DNA of 64,000 nt from Paenibacillus sp. Root52 (GCF_001426865.1 NZ_LMFO01000012.1:187086-251085), one strand, 5' to 3'. Shown: positions 25,767 to 35,891, counted from the first letter of the stretch. The notes: generated by a model from the sequence alone, not told the origin. Program-made: numbers and translations.

Positions 25767-26735
25767 ATGATTATTGACATTGTAGGCGCAGGATCACTTG
25801 GATTATTGTACGGAAGTAAACTACAGGCTGCTGGCCAACAGGTACGTTATTGGACTCGAACTTCTGAGCAAGCATCCAACATGAAGAGGCTTGGTTTGCA
25901 AATTAAAGAGCCTAACGAAGCAGAAGCACTGAGCATAAGCGGAGCTGATATTCAGGCCCATTGCATTATGAAGTTGGCCGAAACATGGGCACATTCACCT
26001 GGGAGTTCGTTACTCCTGATGGTGAAGCAGACGGCAATGGATGATATTATCCATGACATTAAGTCTATAAGTAAGGAACCGCTCAATATCATATGTTTCC
26101 AAAATGGGATTGGACATGTGGCAAAATTACAAAAAGCTATGCGAAGAGCTACTATACACAATGCAATCACTACAGAAGGAGCCAAAAGAATAGGTAACGA
26201 GGTAATCCGTGCAGGTGAAGGACAGACTTGGATTGGTCAAAGTGAGGAGGCTTCACCGCGTCATGTAGGACAAGCAGGAGAGAATGGACTAATAAGTTTG
26301 GTGCACACTATACAACAGGCAGGATTTGACTGTACAGTGTCGAATCAAATCGATAAGCTGATATACAGGAAGTTGATCATCAATGCAGTCATTAACCCAC
26401 TTACGGCAGTCTGGCGAGTATCGAACGGCGAATTACTTCTAAATAAAGAACGCACCACGATTATGCGCCAGCTATATGATGAGGCAATCACAATATACAG
26501 AGCAAGCGGAATTACGGCGGATGCAGATCTCTGGGAACAACTGTTGAACGTATGCCAGACGACAGCCTCGAATACCTCTTCTATGCTTGCGGATGTTCTG
26601 GAAGGACGTCGTACTGAGATTGACTCCATCAATGGGCAAGTCGTAAATTTGGCGCATCAGTGTGGACTGACTGCTCCGTTGCATGAAACATTGCTGCATT
26701 TAATCAAAGCTATGCATCCGGAAGGAGTGAATTGA
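25767..26735 (+). CDS. 2-dehydropantoate 2-reductase (ketopantoate reductase) family
   Basis: A 322-residue NADPH-dependent reductase. The Rossmann motif IVGAGSLGLLYG is at 4-15; the middle FQNGIGH and the catalytic-helix region NQIDKLIYRKLIINAVINPLTA are as in ApbA/PanE, and the C-terminal helical part SSMLADVLEGRRTEIDSINGQVV fits too. It converts ketopantoate to pantoate for CoA synthesis, though paralogues act on other keto acids. ATG 25767 follows AGAGGAGGG. Its TGA overlaps the next ATG (TGATG), so the two genes are coupled. Confidence 0.88.
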   Translation: MIIDIVGAGSLGLLYGSKLQAAGQQVRYWTRTSEQASNMKRLGLQIKEPNEAEALSISGADIQAHCIMKLAETWAHSPGSSLLLMVKQTAMDDIIHDIKSISKEPLNIICFQNGIGHVAKLQKAMRRATIHNAITTEGAKRIGNEVIRAGEGQTWIGQSEEASPRHVGQAGENGLISLVHTIQQAGFDCTVSNQIDKLIYRKLIINAVINPLTAVWRVSNGELLLNKERTTIMRQLYDEAITIYRASGITADADLWEQLLNVCQTTASNTSSMLADVLEGRRTEIDSINGQVVNLAHQCGLTAPLHETLLHLIKAMHPEGVN

Positions 26736-27109
26736 TGAGCTTTTTTATCACGTTGAGTATACTGCCCTTCTTTCCTTTCATTATTGTATATTGGGTTATG
26801 TATGCTTGGAAAAAGGATAAACGGGTTGCGGTTCGAAAAGCTATGGATGTTACAACGCTATTTCTAATTTTCTCTGTATCTGCGTTATTCAACTTAACAT
26901 TCGAAATGAATTTTGGTTTTTATTTGACGCTTATTTTCATACTAATAGCACTTGGATTGGTAGGAGGGGCGCAAAATCGACTAAAAGGTAAAGTCGATGG
27001 GGGACGAATGTTCCGGGCAGTTTGGCGTATGGCATTTGTAATGATGAGTTTTGGTTATGTTTTGTTTACTATATTTGGACTATTTAGATATTTCATGAAA
27101 CAGATGTGA
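26735..27109 (+). CDS. DUF3397 family membrane protein
   Basis: A 124-residue protein with four predicted membrane helices, resembling DUF3397 proteins found between panE and bshC in several Bacillales. The loop WKKDKRVAVRKAMDVTTLFLIFSVSAL and the third loop GGAQNRLKGKVDGGRMFRAVWRMAF carry the positive charge. Function unknown. GGAAGGAG lies 7 bases before the ATG. The following hairpin ends this transcript. Confidence 0.78.
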   Translation: MSFFITLSILPFFPFIIVYWVMYAWKKDKRVAVRKAMDVTTLFLIFSVSALFNLTFEMNFGFYLTLIFILIALGLVGGAQNRLKGKVDGGRMFRAVWRMAFVMMSFGYVLFTIFGLFRYFMKQM

Positions 27110-27166
27110 GGTTACATAACGCAAAAGGGTTAAAAAATGTGTCGATTTTGTCGAAAAATGAAAAAA

Positions 27167-27201
27167 ACATTACTTTCTGAAAAAGTAATGTAGATTTTTT
27201 T
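27167..27201 (+). terminator. Rho-independent terminator before the oppA gene
   Basis: ACATTACTTT (27167-27176) pairs with AAAGTAATGT (27182-27191) around a 5-base loop, then AGATTTTTTT. TTGACC at 27200 and TATAAT/TATAAA at 27214-27226 directly follow and may be the oppA promoter, though neither spacing is ideal. Confidence 0.8.
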
Positions 27202-27260
27202 GACCGGTGGTTGTATAATCTATAAACATAAACCACATCAATTTAGGGGGAAAGTGTTAG

Positions 27261-28961
27261 ATGAAAAGGAAAAGTCTATTAGTCCTTTTGACGCTGATCT
27301 TGGCGTTCGGTACCGTACTTGCAGCGTGCGGATCGAAAAATGAAGGCACAGGTAACAACACCGATACTGGTTCTGCAAGCGAAAGTAATGGTCTTGCAAA
27401 AGATCAAGTGCTGAAAATCAACCTGACAGCTGAACCTCCTACGTTGGACCCGGCTCAAGCAAAAGACAGCCAAACCAACACAGTTTTGAAATTCTTGTAT
27501 GAAGGTCTTGTACGCATCGATGCTGATGGTAAAGAACAAGCTGGCGTTGCAACTGACTGGAAAATTTCCGAAGATGGTTTGAAATATGTTTTCAACCTGA
27601 ATCCGGAAGCAAAATGGAGCAACGGTGATGTAATCACTGCTGAAGACTTTGTTCGTTCTTGGGAACGTGCATTGAAACCAGAAACTGCTTCTCCTTACGC
27701 TTACCAATTGTACTACATCAAAGGCGCTGAAGGTTACAACCGCAGCTCTGATGAAACATTCGAAGGTACTAAAGTTACAGACTTCGCACAAGTAGGTGTT
27801 AAAGCAACAGACGAGCATACGCTTGAAGTTACTTTGGAAAACCCTACACCTTACTTCTTGGGTCTGACAGCATTCTATACGTACTACCCAGTACACCAGT
27901 CTGCTGATACAAATGACAAATTCTTCACAGACTACAAAAACATGATCGTTAACGGGCCATTCACTATGGATCAGTTCCTTAAAGGTCAAAAAATCGTAGT
28001 GAAGAAAAACGATACGTACCATGCAGCATCTGATATTAAACTGACTGAAATTGATATGTCCTTGACAAGCAGCAGTGCTTCTGAACTGCAAGCTTACAAA
28101 TCCGGACAATTGGACTACACAGGCGCACCTAACGGTGAAGTTCCAACAGAGCAAATTCCTTCTGTGAAAGCAGAATTGCCAGATGAGTTCAAAGCTACTG
28201 GTATTGCAAGTACGTACTACTATCAATTTAACGTAAATGAAGCTCCATTCAACAACGTTAAAATCCGTAAAGCTTTTGCAATGTCGATTAACCGTCAACC
28301 AATCGTTGACAAAGTAACACAAGGTGGACAAATTCCAGCATTCGGATTCGTACCTCCAGGTATCCGCGGTGAAAACGGCGAATTCCGTGATGAGCACAAA
28401 GATGACTACTTCACTGAAAATGTTGAAGAAGCTAAAAAATTGCTTGATGAAGGCATGAAAGAAGAAGGCTATACAACATTGCCGGCTATTACATTGATCT
28501 ACAACACTAGTGATGCTCACGCGAAGGTTGCGCTTGCTATTGCAGATATGTGGAAGAACAACCTCGGCGTTGACGTGAAAACGGAAAACCAAGAGTGGAA
28601 GGTCTTCCTAGACAATCGTCAAAAACAAAACTTCCAAGTGGCTCGTGCAGGCTGGTCTGCTGACTACAACGATCCTTACAACTTCTTGGAAATGTGGACT
28701 ACTGGAAACACAAACAACGATTCCAAGTTCAGCAACGCTCAGTATGACAAAGATGTAAAAGACACTGTAAAATCTGCTGATCCAGCTGCTCGTATGGCTG
28801 CTTTCGCTGACGCTGAAAAAATTCTGATTCAAGATGAAATGGCAGTAATGCCGATCTACTACTACACTAACGTATCTTTGACTAAGCCTTACCTGAAAGG
28901 CGTACAACTTGATTTCAGTGGAGCAATTGACTTCACTCGTGCATATCTGGAAGAGAAATAA
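27261..28961 (+). CDS. Oligopeptide ABC transporter substrate-binding lipoprotein (OppA/DppE type)
   Basis: A 566-residue lipoprotein: signal LLVLLTLILAFGTVLAAC with lipobox cysteine at 22, an acidic Ser/Thr linker, then the family 5 solute-binding fold. It starts LKINLTAEPPTLDPAQAKDS, continues with YEGLVRIDADGKEQAGVATDW, and ends with RAGWSADYNDPYNFLEMW. It delivers peptides to the permeases encoded downstream. Codon use is strongly biased (AAA, GAA, CCA), a sign of high expression. It is separated from the permease genes by a strong stem-loop. Confidence 0.93.
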   Translation: MKRKSLLVLLTLILAFGTVLAACGSKNEGTGNNTDTGSASESNGLAKDQVLKINLTAEPPTLDPAQAKDSQTNTVLKFLYEGLVRIDADGKEQAGVATDWKISEDGLKYVFNLNPEAKWSNGDVITAEDFVRSWERALKPETASPYAYQLYYIKGAEGYNRSSDETFEGTKVTDFAQVGVKATDEHTLEVTLENPTPYFLGLTAFYTYYPVHQSADTNDKFFTDYKNMIVNGPFTMDQFLKGQKIVVKKNDTYHAASDIKLTEIDMSLTSSSASELQAYKSGQLDYTGAPNGEVPTEQIPSVKAELPDEFKATGIASTYYYQFNVNEAPFNNVKIRKAFAMSINRQPIVDKVTQGGQIPAFGFVPPGIRGENGEFRDEHKDDYFTENVEEAKKLLDEGMKEEGYTTLPAITLIYNTSDAHAKVALAIADMWKNNLGVDVKTENQEWKVFLDNRQKQNFQVARAGWSADYNDPYNFLEMWTTGNTNNDSKFSNAQYDKDVKDTVKSADPAARMAAFADAEKILIQDEMAVMPIYYYTNVSLTKPYLKGVQLDFSGAIDFTRAYLEEK

Positions 28962-28988
28962 GTTGTTCTGAAGTCTATATGATTACTT

Positions 28989-29030
28989 CGGGATATATAT
29001 GTGGAATTCCATATATATCCCGATTTTTTT
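28989..29030 (+). terminator. Intra-operon attenuating terminator between oppA and oppB
   Basis: CGGGATATATATG (28989-29001) pairs perfectly with CATATATATCCCG (29010-29022), followed by ATTTTTTT. It should stop most transcripts after the binding-protein gene, keeping it in excess of the membrane components. Confidence 0.88.
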
Positions 29031-29152
29031 GTATGTGAACTGATTTTCCTTATAATTCTTGAAATTTCCGATAAATGGATTGGACTTTATTGTTGTCTAA
29101 TTCTACAATCGATTTGTATACAAAATATTGTTTTTTTGGAGGTGTGTAAGGG

Positions 29153-30085
29153 TTGGTTAAGTACGTGCTGAAAAAATTGCTATTTATGCTGCTATCGCTT
29201 TTCATACTCGCATCGATGACTTTCTTTCTGATGAAGGCCATTCCAGGTGACCCTTTTACATCTGAGAAGAGAGTATCACCTGAAATTAGGGCGCTTTTGG
29301 AGGTGAAGTACGGGCTAGACAAACCGATGATTGTTCAATACCTGAAGTACATGGGTGGGATTATTCAAGGGGATTTTGGAGTTTCGATGAACTATCTTAA
29401 CCAAAGTGTCTCTGACATGATTGTGCAGACCTTTACTGCATCCTTGAAAATAGGTGTGTTTGCAATCATTATCTCTGTTATCGTTGGTGTTATGCTCGGA
29501 CTTATCGCAGCAGTCTATCACCGTAAACTGATCGATGATGTGACCATGATTCTTGCGGTCATTGGTATCGCTGTCCCAAGTTTCTTGCTTGCATCGCTGT
29601 TACAGTATGTTTTTGCTTCCAAATTAGGTTGGTTCAACGTTATGGGCTTTGATGGGCCACTTGATTATGTGCTTCCAGTTGCAGCTCTATCTGCATCTCC
29701 AATTGCCTTTATCGCTCGTTTGACACGCTCAAGCATGCTGGAAGTGCTTCATGCTGATTACATCAAAACAGCGAAAGCTAAAGGTCTGAAGTGGCCTGCA
29801 ATTATGTTCAGACACGTTGTACGTAACGGTATTCTTCCGGTCGTGACTTATGTAGGTCCAATGACTGCGAATATCATTACAGGTTCTGTCGTAATTGAGC
29901 AAATCTTTAACATTGGTGGTATTGGTAAAGTATTCGTAGAAAGTATCACAAACCGTGATTACACCATGATCATGGGGATTACGATCTTCTACGGTATTCT
30001 CCTGATGCTGGCACGTTTCTTCACAGACATTGCTTACGTGTTAATTGATCCTAGAATTAAGCTGGAAAGCCGGAAGGGGGCATAA
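29153..30085 (+). CDS. Oligopeptide ABC transporter permease, OppB type
   Basis: A 310-residue protein with six membrane helices. It begins MVKYVLKKLLFMLLSLFILASMTFFLMKAIPGDPF, as in OppB/DppB, and has the coupling helix EAA loop (MLEVLHADYIKTAKAKGLKWPAIMFRHVVRNGILPVV). The start is TTG with GGAGGTG 8 bases upstream. It pairs with OppC, whose gene begins 2 bp after its stop, to form the transport channel. Confidence 0.93.
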   Translation: MVKYVLKKLLFMLLSLFILASMTFFLMKAIPGDPFTSEKRVSPEIRALLEVKYGLDKPMIVQYLKYMGGIIQGDFGVSMNYLNQSVSDMIVQTFTASLKIGVFAIIISVIVGVMLGLIAAVYHRKLIDDVTMILAVIGIAVPSFLLASLLQYVFASKLGWFNVMGFDGPLDYVLPVAALSASPIAFIARLTRSSMLEVLHADYIKTAKAKGLKWPAIMFRHVVRNGILPVVTYVGPMTANIITGSVVIEQIFNIGGIGKVFVESITNRDYTMIMGITIFYGILLMLARFFTDIAYVLIDPRIKLESRKGA

Positions 30086-30087
30086 CG

Positions 30088-31014
30088 TTGTCTGGCACGA
30101 ACAATAAAAAAAATGAAACGGCTAACACTGACCTAAATAGTCAGGCAGCGGTTAAATCGGAAGAAAGCATATCTCTTTTTAAAGATGCTATGTATAGACT
30201 TGCAGCCAATAAAGCCGCAATGATTAGTCTAGGTATCTTAATTCTTGTCGTGATTTTCTCTATAATCGGTCCAACTTCGTTGTTTACTCAGTATAACTAT
30301 TATTCCAATGATTTGATCAATTCCAACTCACCACCTAGTGCAGAGCACTGGTTCGGAACGGACGAGCTTGGTCGTGACGTTTGGGTAAGAACTTGGGTCG
30401 GCGCGCGTGTATCCCTTACTGTAGGTTTGGCAGCCGCTTTGATTGACCTTATTATCGGTGTTATTTATGGGGCGATCATGGGCTTCTACGGTGGACGTGT
30501 AGATGGAATTATGAACAAGTTTTCCGAAATTCTATATTCCTTGCCGTACATGCTTGTTGTAATCCTGTTGTTGGTCGTATTGGAACCAAGTTTGACTACC
30601 ATTATCATTGCACTCACCATTACGGGCTGGATCAGTATGTCATGGATTGTCCGTGGAGAGATTATGCAACTCAAAAACAGAGACTTTATTCTCGCGGCAC
30701 GTTCCATGGGTGCAAGCACTACTCGTCAATTGTTCCGTCATTTGCTGCCTAATGCAATCGGTCCAATTCTCGTAACATTGACGTTGTCTATTCCAAATGC
30801 AATCTTTGCCGAAGCTTTCTTGAGCTTCCTCGGACTAGGTGTATCTGCACCGAGATCTTCACTAGGTTCAATGATCAATGATGCATTGACAGGTTGGACA
30901 CTGTTCCCATGGCGGATGTGGTTCCCAGCAGGTTTGATGGTTATCACAATGCTAGCATTTAACTTGCTCGGTGATGGTCTACGTGATGCACTTGATCCGA
31001 AATTACGTAAATAG
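30088..31014 (+). CDS. Oligopeptide ABC transporter permease, OppC type
   Basis: A 308-residue permease with a longer hydrophilic N-terminus (about 40 residues), then six helices. SPPSAEHWFGTDELGRDVWVRTWVGARVSL is the typical OppC periplasmic motif, and the EAA loop is IMQLKNRDFILAARSMGASTTRQLFRHLLPNAIGPI. The start is TTG, preceded by GGAAGGGGG, and overlaps no neighbour. Ends 18 bp before the ATPase gene. Confidence 0.92.
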   Translation: MSGTNNKKNETANTDLNSQAAVKSEESISLFKDAMYRLAANKAAMISLGILILVVIFSIIGPTSLFTQYNYYSNDLINSNSPPSAEHWFGTDELGRDVWVRTWVGARVSLTVGLAAALIDLIIGVIYGAIMGFYGGRVDGIMNKFSEILYSLPYMLVVILLLVVLEPSLTTIIIALTITGWISMSWIVRGEIMQLKNRDFILAARSMGASTTRQLFRHLLPNAIGPILVTLTLSIPNAIFAEAFLSFLGLGVSAPRSSLGSMINDALTGWTLFPWRMWFPAGLMVITMLAFNLLGDGLRDALDPKLRK

Positions 31015-31032
31015 AAATAGGAGGTGGGAATA

Positions 31033-32802
31033 ATGGAGCCGATTTTAACTGTCAAAGATTTGAGCGTGTCCTTTACGACACGTTCTGGAGAATTTGATGC
31101 CGTTAAAAATGTGAGTTTTGAACTTGGCAAAGGAGAGACGTTGGGAATCGTTGGTGAATCAGGTAGTGGTAAGAGTGTTACCGCCCAAACGATCATGAAG
31201 TTGATTCCCTCCCCGCCTTCGAAGGTCAAAAGTGGAGAAATTACTTTTCACGGGCAAAGCCTATTAAATAAAACAGATAAACAAATGGAAGCCATTCGTG
31301 GTAAAGATATCGGTATGATCTTCCAAGATCCAATGACTTCATTGAATCCTACAATTAAAATAGGTAAACAGATCACTGAAGTTCTGCGTAAGCACCAGAA
31401 TATGTCCAAGAAAGAAGCAGAAAAACGCGCCCTGGAAATGTTGGAGCTCGTGGGAATCAAAAATGCGGCTATTCGCATGAATCATTATCCACACCAATTC
31501 TCTGGTGGTATGCGTCAACGTGCGATGATCGCGATCGCGCTGGCGTGCCGTCCATCTCTTCTCATCGCGGATGAGCCAACAACAGCACTCGATGTAACGA
31601 TTCAGGCGCAAATTCTGGACGTTATGAAGGATATGCAACAAAAACTCGGAACATCGATCATGCTGATTACCCATGACCTTGGTGTAGTTGCTGGTATGTG
31701 TGACCGTGTCGTAGTTATGAAGGAAGGCGAAGTGGTTGAGACAGGAACAACTGCCGAAATCTTTAGCAATCCTCAACATCCATACACGATCAAGTTGTTG
31801 AACGCTCTACCACGCTTGGATGAGCCTAAGAAAGAAAAACCTGCACCGGCTGGTATTATCAAAGGTGCCAACAAGCCGCTAGTTCAAGTGAAGAACTTGA
31901 AACAATACTTCAATCTGGGTAAAGGTAACATTCTTAAGGCGGTTAATGATGTTAGCTTTGATATTTTTGAAGGCGAAACACTTGGTGTTGTAGGCGAATC
32001 TGGTTGTGGTAAATCTACAACAGGTCGTACTATACTGCGCCTTTATGAACCAACTGGCGGAAGTGTTAACTTTAACGGAACAGATATCTACAAGCTGTCT
32101 CCACGTAAGATGAAAGAAATGCGTAAAGATATGCAGATGATCTTCCAAGATCCATATGCATCCTTGAACCCTCGTTTTAACGTTATGGATATTATCGGTG
32201 AATCTCTAGATATCCACGGTTTGGCTTCCAGCCGGGCTGAGCGTAAAAAACGGGTTGAAGAGCTGCTTGATCTGGTAGGCTTGAATCCTAGCCATGCGCT
32301 TCGTTACCCACATGAATTCTCTGGTGGTCAAAGACAACGGATCGGGATTGCCCGTGCCTTGGCTGTAGACCCTAAATTCATCATCTGTGACGAGCCATTG
32401 TCTGCATTGGATGTATCAATCCAAGCACAAGTCGTTAAACTGTTGGAAGAGCTCCAACAACGTCTTGGCTTGACGTATCTCTTTATTGCGCATGACTTGT
32501 CCATGGTTAAACATATCAGTGACCGCGTAGCGGTTATGTATATGGGTAAAGTGGTTGAGCTTGCTGAAAGTGAAGAGTTATATGCTAATCCGATCCATCC
32601 ATATACGAAAACGTTGCTGTCAGCAATTCCGGTACCTGATCCGGAAGTTGAAGCGAACAAACGTCGTATTTTGTTGCCGGATGAGCAAGCTGGCCCAATC
32701 CAGAATGCAGGTAGTGGCCCTGTAAACGATCCTTATAATCTGGAAAATGCTCAATTAATTGAAGTTTCCAAAGGTCATTGGGTTTCAGAGCCTTACGTGT
32801 AA
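31033..32802 (+). CDS. Fused oligopeptide ABC transporter ATPase (OppD-OppF in one chain)
   Basis: A 589-residue protein with two complete ABC nucleotide-binding domains. Domain 1 (about 1-265): Walker A GESGSGKS (41-48), signature FSGGMRQR (156-163), Walker [10 protein letters not shown]. Domain 2 (about 283-560): Walker A GESGCGKS (321-328), signature FSGGQRQR, Walker [11 protein letters not shown] linker near 262-280 ([15 protein letters not shown]) joins them. B. subtilis uses two separate proteins, OppD and OppF. ATG 31033 follows AGGAGG by 8 bases. Fusions of this kind are known in other bacteria (for example GsiA of E. coli). Confidence 0.93.
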   Translation: MEPILTVKDLSVSFTTRSGEFDAVKNVSFELGKGETLGIVGESGSGKSVTAQTIMKLIPSPPSKVKSGEITFHGQSLLNKTDKQMEAIRGKDIGMIFQDPMTSLNPTIKIGKQITEVLRKHQNMSKKEAEKRALEMLELVGIKNAAIRMNHYPHQFSGGMRQRAMIAIALACRPSLLIADEPTTALDVTIQAQILDVMKDMQQKLGTSIMLITHDLGVVAGMCDRVVVMKEGEVVETGTTAEIFSNPQHPYTIKLLNALPRLDEPKKEKPAPAGIIKGANKPLVQVKNLKQYFNLGKGNILKAVNDVSFDIFEGETLGVVGESGCGKSTTGRTILRLYEPTGGSVNFNGTDIYKLSPRKMKEMRKDMQMIFQDPYASLNPRFNVMDIIGESLDIHGLASSRAERKKRVEELLDLVGLNPSHALRYPHEFSGGQRQRIGIARALAVDPKFIICDEPLSALDVSIQAQVVKLLEELQQRLGLTYLFIAHDLSMVKHISDRVAVMYMGKVVELAESEELYANPIHPYTKTLLSAIPVPDPEVEANKRRILLPDEQAGPIQNAGSGPVNDPYNLENAQLIEVSKGHWVSEPYV

Positions 32803-32834
32803 ACCAATTGTAACTGGACTTATCTATGTATCTT

Positions 32835-32865
32835 AAACCGTCGACTTGTTCGGCGGTTTTTTTGT
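32835..32865 (+). terminator. Rho-independent terminator of the opp operon
   Basis: AAACCGTCG pairs with CGGCGGTTT (one mismatch) around ACTTGTT, then seven T. Confidence 0.88.
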
Positions 32866-32950
32866 AGTTTTTGTGACTTTCTTTTGACGAAGAGGCATTG
32901 GATTCGGTACAATCAAGAAAGGCTTTGAAGCAGAATAGGAGGCAGACCTC

Positions 32951-34582
32951 ATGAAAGGTGTTACAGAGGCGCTCCGCAGCGGATCACGGCTTGCAGAAGA
33001 CTACATCTGTTCACGTGATGCTGCGCGTGGCCTTTATGAGTATGACATTCACTGGGAATCTGAACTGGATAGACGTGCCGAATGGCTCGACCAATCGGAA
33101 GACACACGTATTAACCGTCAGGACTTAGTAGAATATCTACGTATATATAATAAGCGATTAAACCCTGATGATGCTGTGCAACGATCACTCGATCGTTTGG
33201 CTGACGAGAATGCGCTGGTAGTCACAGGGGGTCAGCAGAGTGGATTGTTGACAGGGCCCTTGTTCGTTATTTACAAAGCAGCCAGTGTAGTAGCAGCTGC
33301 GCTTGAAGCTGAGACTAGATTACAGCGCCCGGTTGTACCCGTCTTTTGGATTGCGGGAGAAGATCATGACTGGGATGAGGTTAACCACACCTATTTACCG
33401 GATACCCAAGGCGATATCGTGAAGCTGAAGCTGCATGGACGCTTTGAGGGGCGTGATTCGGTCAGTAACGTGAAGGTTGACACAGAACAATGGATGACTT
33501 CAATTGAGCAGGTAGAGCATCTATTACCTGACACGGTACATAAACCGAGCTTAATGAAACTGCTGGTTGATATCCATAACTCAAGTTCCAATCTTAGTGA
33601 TGCTTTTGCTCGATTGATTGCTGCGTTGTTTGGCAAAAGTGGACTTATCCTGATGGATGCTGCTTCGCCGGATCTTCGCCAATTAGAGCAACCCGTTTTT
33701 GAACGGATCATTCGTGAAAATGATATATTGCGTGAGGCTTATCTTCACGGAGCTTCATTAGTGAAAGAAGCAGGCTACGACATGCCAGCAGAAGTGGCAG
33801 ACGACGGTGCCAACTTGTTTTACATTCATGGAGGAGCACGCCTGTTGTTGCTGTTGAAGGACGGTCTATACACGGATCGGAAAGGTCTGGTTTCCTTCTC
33901 AGAAGAACGCTTGTTACAAGAACTGGCGGAACACCCCGAGAGATTCAGTAATAACGTACTTACCCGTCCGTTAATGCAGGATTCGATTCTACCTGTTATC
34001 GCTGTTATTTTGGGGCAAGGTGAGATTTCCTATTGGGGGTTGACACGTACTGCATTTACACAGTTTGGTCTTCAGATGCCCATTCTGTTACCACGTTTGT
34101 CATTTACTATCCTTGAGGATGTTCATCAGAAACATATGAATCAGTACGGGCTTTCTTTCCAAGATGTGCAGTACCATCTCGAAGAAAAACGTGATAGGTG
34201 GCTTGCTGGTCAAGAGACATTTCAGGTGGAAGAACAATTCAGCCAGGTTAGTAAGGCGATTGCTGATATCTATCGTCCTTTGCTTGACCAAATTACGGCA
34301 ATTCATCCCGGTCTGGATCGAATCTGTGATACGAATTTAAGAAAAATCAACGAACAAATTCAGTATCTGCAAAACCAGACGAACAAAGCGATTTCACTTA
34401 AACATCAGGTTGGGCTTAGTCATTGGAATGGCATACAAAATGCTCTTTTCCCAATGAATAAACCACAAGAACGCGTACACAATGCGCTCTATTATCTGAA
34501 TCGCTTCGGAACCGAATGGATTGAAGAATTGATTCAAGATCAGCGTGAATTCCGTGGGCAACATCAAGTGATCAGACTGTAA
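32951..34582 (+). CDS. bshC: Bacillithiol biosynthesis cysteine-adding enzyme BshC
   Basis: A 543-residue protein that adds cysteine to GlcN-malate, the last step of bacillithiol synthesis. Recognisable family segments are NALVVTGGQQSGLLTGPLFVIYKAAS, PVFWIAGEDHDWDEVNH, and the C-terminal coiled coil (about 370-460: HLEEKRDRWLAGQETFQVEE). A nucleotide-binding-like Rossmann core is expected from structural work on BshC. It lies upstream of mraZ, as in B. subtilis (yllA), but here with ahcY inserted between. AGGAGG precedes the ATG. Confidence 0.95.
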   Translation: MKGVTEALRSGSRLAEDYICSRDAARGLYEYDIHWESELDRRAEWLDQSEDTRINRQDLVEYLRIYNKRLNPDDAVQRSLDRLADENALVVTGGQQSGLLTGPLFVIYKAASVVAAALEAETRLQRPVVPVFWIAGEDHDWDEVNHTYLPDTQGDIVKLKLHGRFEGRDSVSNVKVDTEQWMTSIEQVEHLLPDTVHKPSLMKLLVDIHNSSSNLSDAFARLIAALFGKSGLILMDAASPDLRQLEQPVFERIIRENDILREAYLHGASLVKEAGYDMPAEVADDGANLFYIHGGARLLLLLKDGLYTDRKGLVSFSEERLLQELAEHPERFSNNVLTRPLMQDSILPVIAVILGQGEISYWGLTRTAFTQFGLQMPILLPRLSFTILEDVHQKHMNQYGLSFQDVQYHLEEKRDRWLAGQETFQVEEQFSQVSKAIADIYRPLLDQITAIHPGLDRICDTNLRKINEQIQYLQNQTNKAISLKHQVGLSHWNGIQNALFPMNKPQERVHNALYYLNRFGTEWIEELIQDQREFRGQHQVIRL

Positions 34583-34625
34583 TGCTCTTTATAATAGAAG
34601 GAATACAATCTAAGGAGGATCTGTA

Positions 34626-35891
34626 ATGACAACACCCGCTCTGCAAAATAGTATTGTGAAAGATATGGGGCTTGCTCCAGAAGGACATTTGAAGATTGAT
34701 TGGGTCGAGGCGCACATGCCTGTCTTAAACCGGATTCGCCGTCAATTTGAGCAGGATCTTCCATTCAAAGGACTCAAAGTTGCGATCTGCCTTCACCTTG
34801 AAGCCAAGACGGCTTATCTTGCTAAAGTGATTCAGGCTGGTGGGGCAGAAGTGACGATTACCCACAGTAACCCATTGTCCACGCAGGATGATGTGTGTGC
34901 CGCGCTTGTTGAAGATGGCGTAACGGTATATGCAAAATACAATCCAGAACCTGCAGAGTTCAAACAGCTTCAACTTCGCGCTCTTGAAGTGAAGCCTGAT
35001 CTCATCATTGATGATGGTGGCGATTTTGCTACGATTATTGCATCAGAACGTCCTGACCTTGCTGCAACGATTCGTGGTGGTGCAGAGGAAACGACAACAG
35101 GTATTATCCGTTTGAAAGCATTAGCGAAAGAAGGCCAATTGCAATTCCCGATGGTTGCAGTTAATGACGCTTATTGCAAATACTTGTTCGATAACCGCTA
35201 TGGCACGGGTCAGTCTGCATTTGATGGAATTATCCGTACGACCAACCTGGTCGTTGCAGGCAAGAACGTCGTGGTTGCAGGTTATGGCTGGTGTGGAAAA
35301 GGTGTAGCTATGCGTGCCAAAGGGCTCGGAGCGAATGTTATCGTAACCGAGATTGACCCAATCAAAGCAGTAGAAGCGCACATGGATGGGTTCCGCGTGA
35401 TGACAATGGTGGAAGCAGCTAAGATTGGTGATTTCTTCATCGCAGTTACAGGAAACAAAGACGTAATCACAGGTGAGCATTATGATGTAATGAAAGATGG
35501 TGCAATCCTAAGTAATGCAGGTCACTTTGACGTCGAGGTGAATAAACCTGAGCTTGCTAAACGTTCCGAGTCTATTCGCACGGTTCGTCGTAACATTGAA
35601 GAATATCGCTTCAAAGATGGACGTAAGATGTACTTGTTAGCAGAAGGTCGTCTTGTGAACTTGGGAGCGGCTGATGGCCATCCGGCTGAGATCATGGATA
35701 CAACGTTTGCGCTTCAAGCGCTCGGTTTGCGCTATGTAAGTGAAAACTATGCAAGTCTTGGCAAAAACGTGGTTAATGTACCGTATGAAATCGATCAACA
35801 AGTGGCTAGCTATAAGCTTGAAAGCCTTGATATTACGATTGATTCACTCTCCGCGGAGCAAGAAAAATATCTGGACAGCTGGAAATTCTAG
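34626..35891 (+). CDS. ahcY: Adenosylhomocysteinase, short archaeal/Thermotoga type (S-adenosyl- or S-inosylhomocysteine hydrolase)
   Basis: A 421-residue NAD-dependent hydrolase. Visible hallmarks are HLEAKTAYL, GGAEETTTGI (catalytic Glu), NDAYCKYLFDNRYG (Lys and Asp-Asn), the NAD-binding GYGWCGKGVAMRAKGLGANV, SNAGHFDVE and GHPAEIMD. The cysteine of the eukaryotic DNLYGC motif is Thr here (DNRYGTGQS), and the long insertion of the mammalian/proteobacterial form is missing, as in archaeal and Thermotoga enzymes. Some of those prefer S-inosylhomocysteine. Bacillales usually remove SAH by MtnN and LuxS, so this gene is worth noting. AAGGAGG precedes the ATG. Confidence 0.88.
   Translation: MTTPALQNSIVKDMGLAPEGHLKIDWVEAHMPVLNRIRRQFEQDLPFKGLKVAICLHLEAKTAYLAKVIQAGGAEVTITHSNPLSTQDDVCAALVEDGVTVYAKYNPEPAEFKQLQLRALEVKPDLIIDDGGDFATIIASERPDLAATIRGGAEETTTGIIRLKALAKEGQLQFPMVAVNDAYCKYLFDNRYGTGQSAFDGIIRTTNLVVAGKNVVVAGYGWCGKGVAMRAKGLGANVIVTEIDPIKAVEAHMDGFRVMTMVEAAKIGDFFIAVTGNKDVITGEHYDVMKDGAILSNAGHFDVEVNKPELAKRSESIRTVRRNIEEYRFKDGRKMYLLAEGRLVNLGAADGHPAEIMDTTFALQALGLRYVSENYASLGKNVVNVPYEIDQQVASYKLESLDITIDSLSAEQEKYLDSWKF

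Noticed and set aside
27279..28592. A 437-codon open frame antisense to oppA
   Set aside because: It is a mirror of the biased codon use of oppA. Its protein is Cys/Phe/Val-rich with no recognisable family, and it has no ribosome site.
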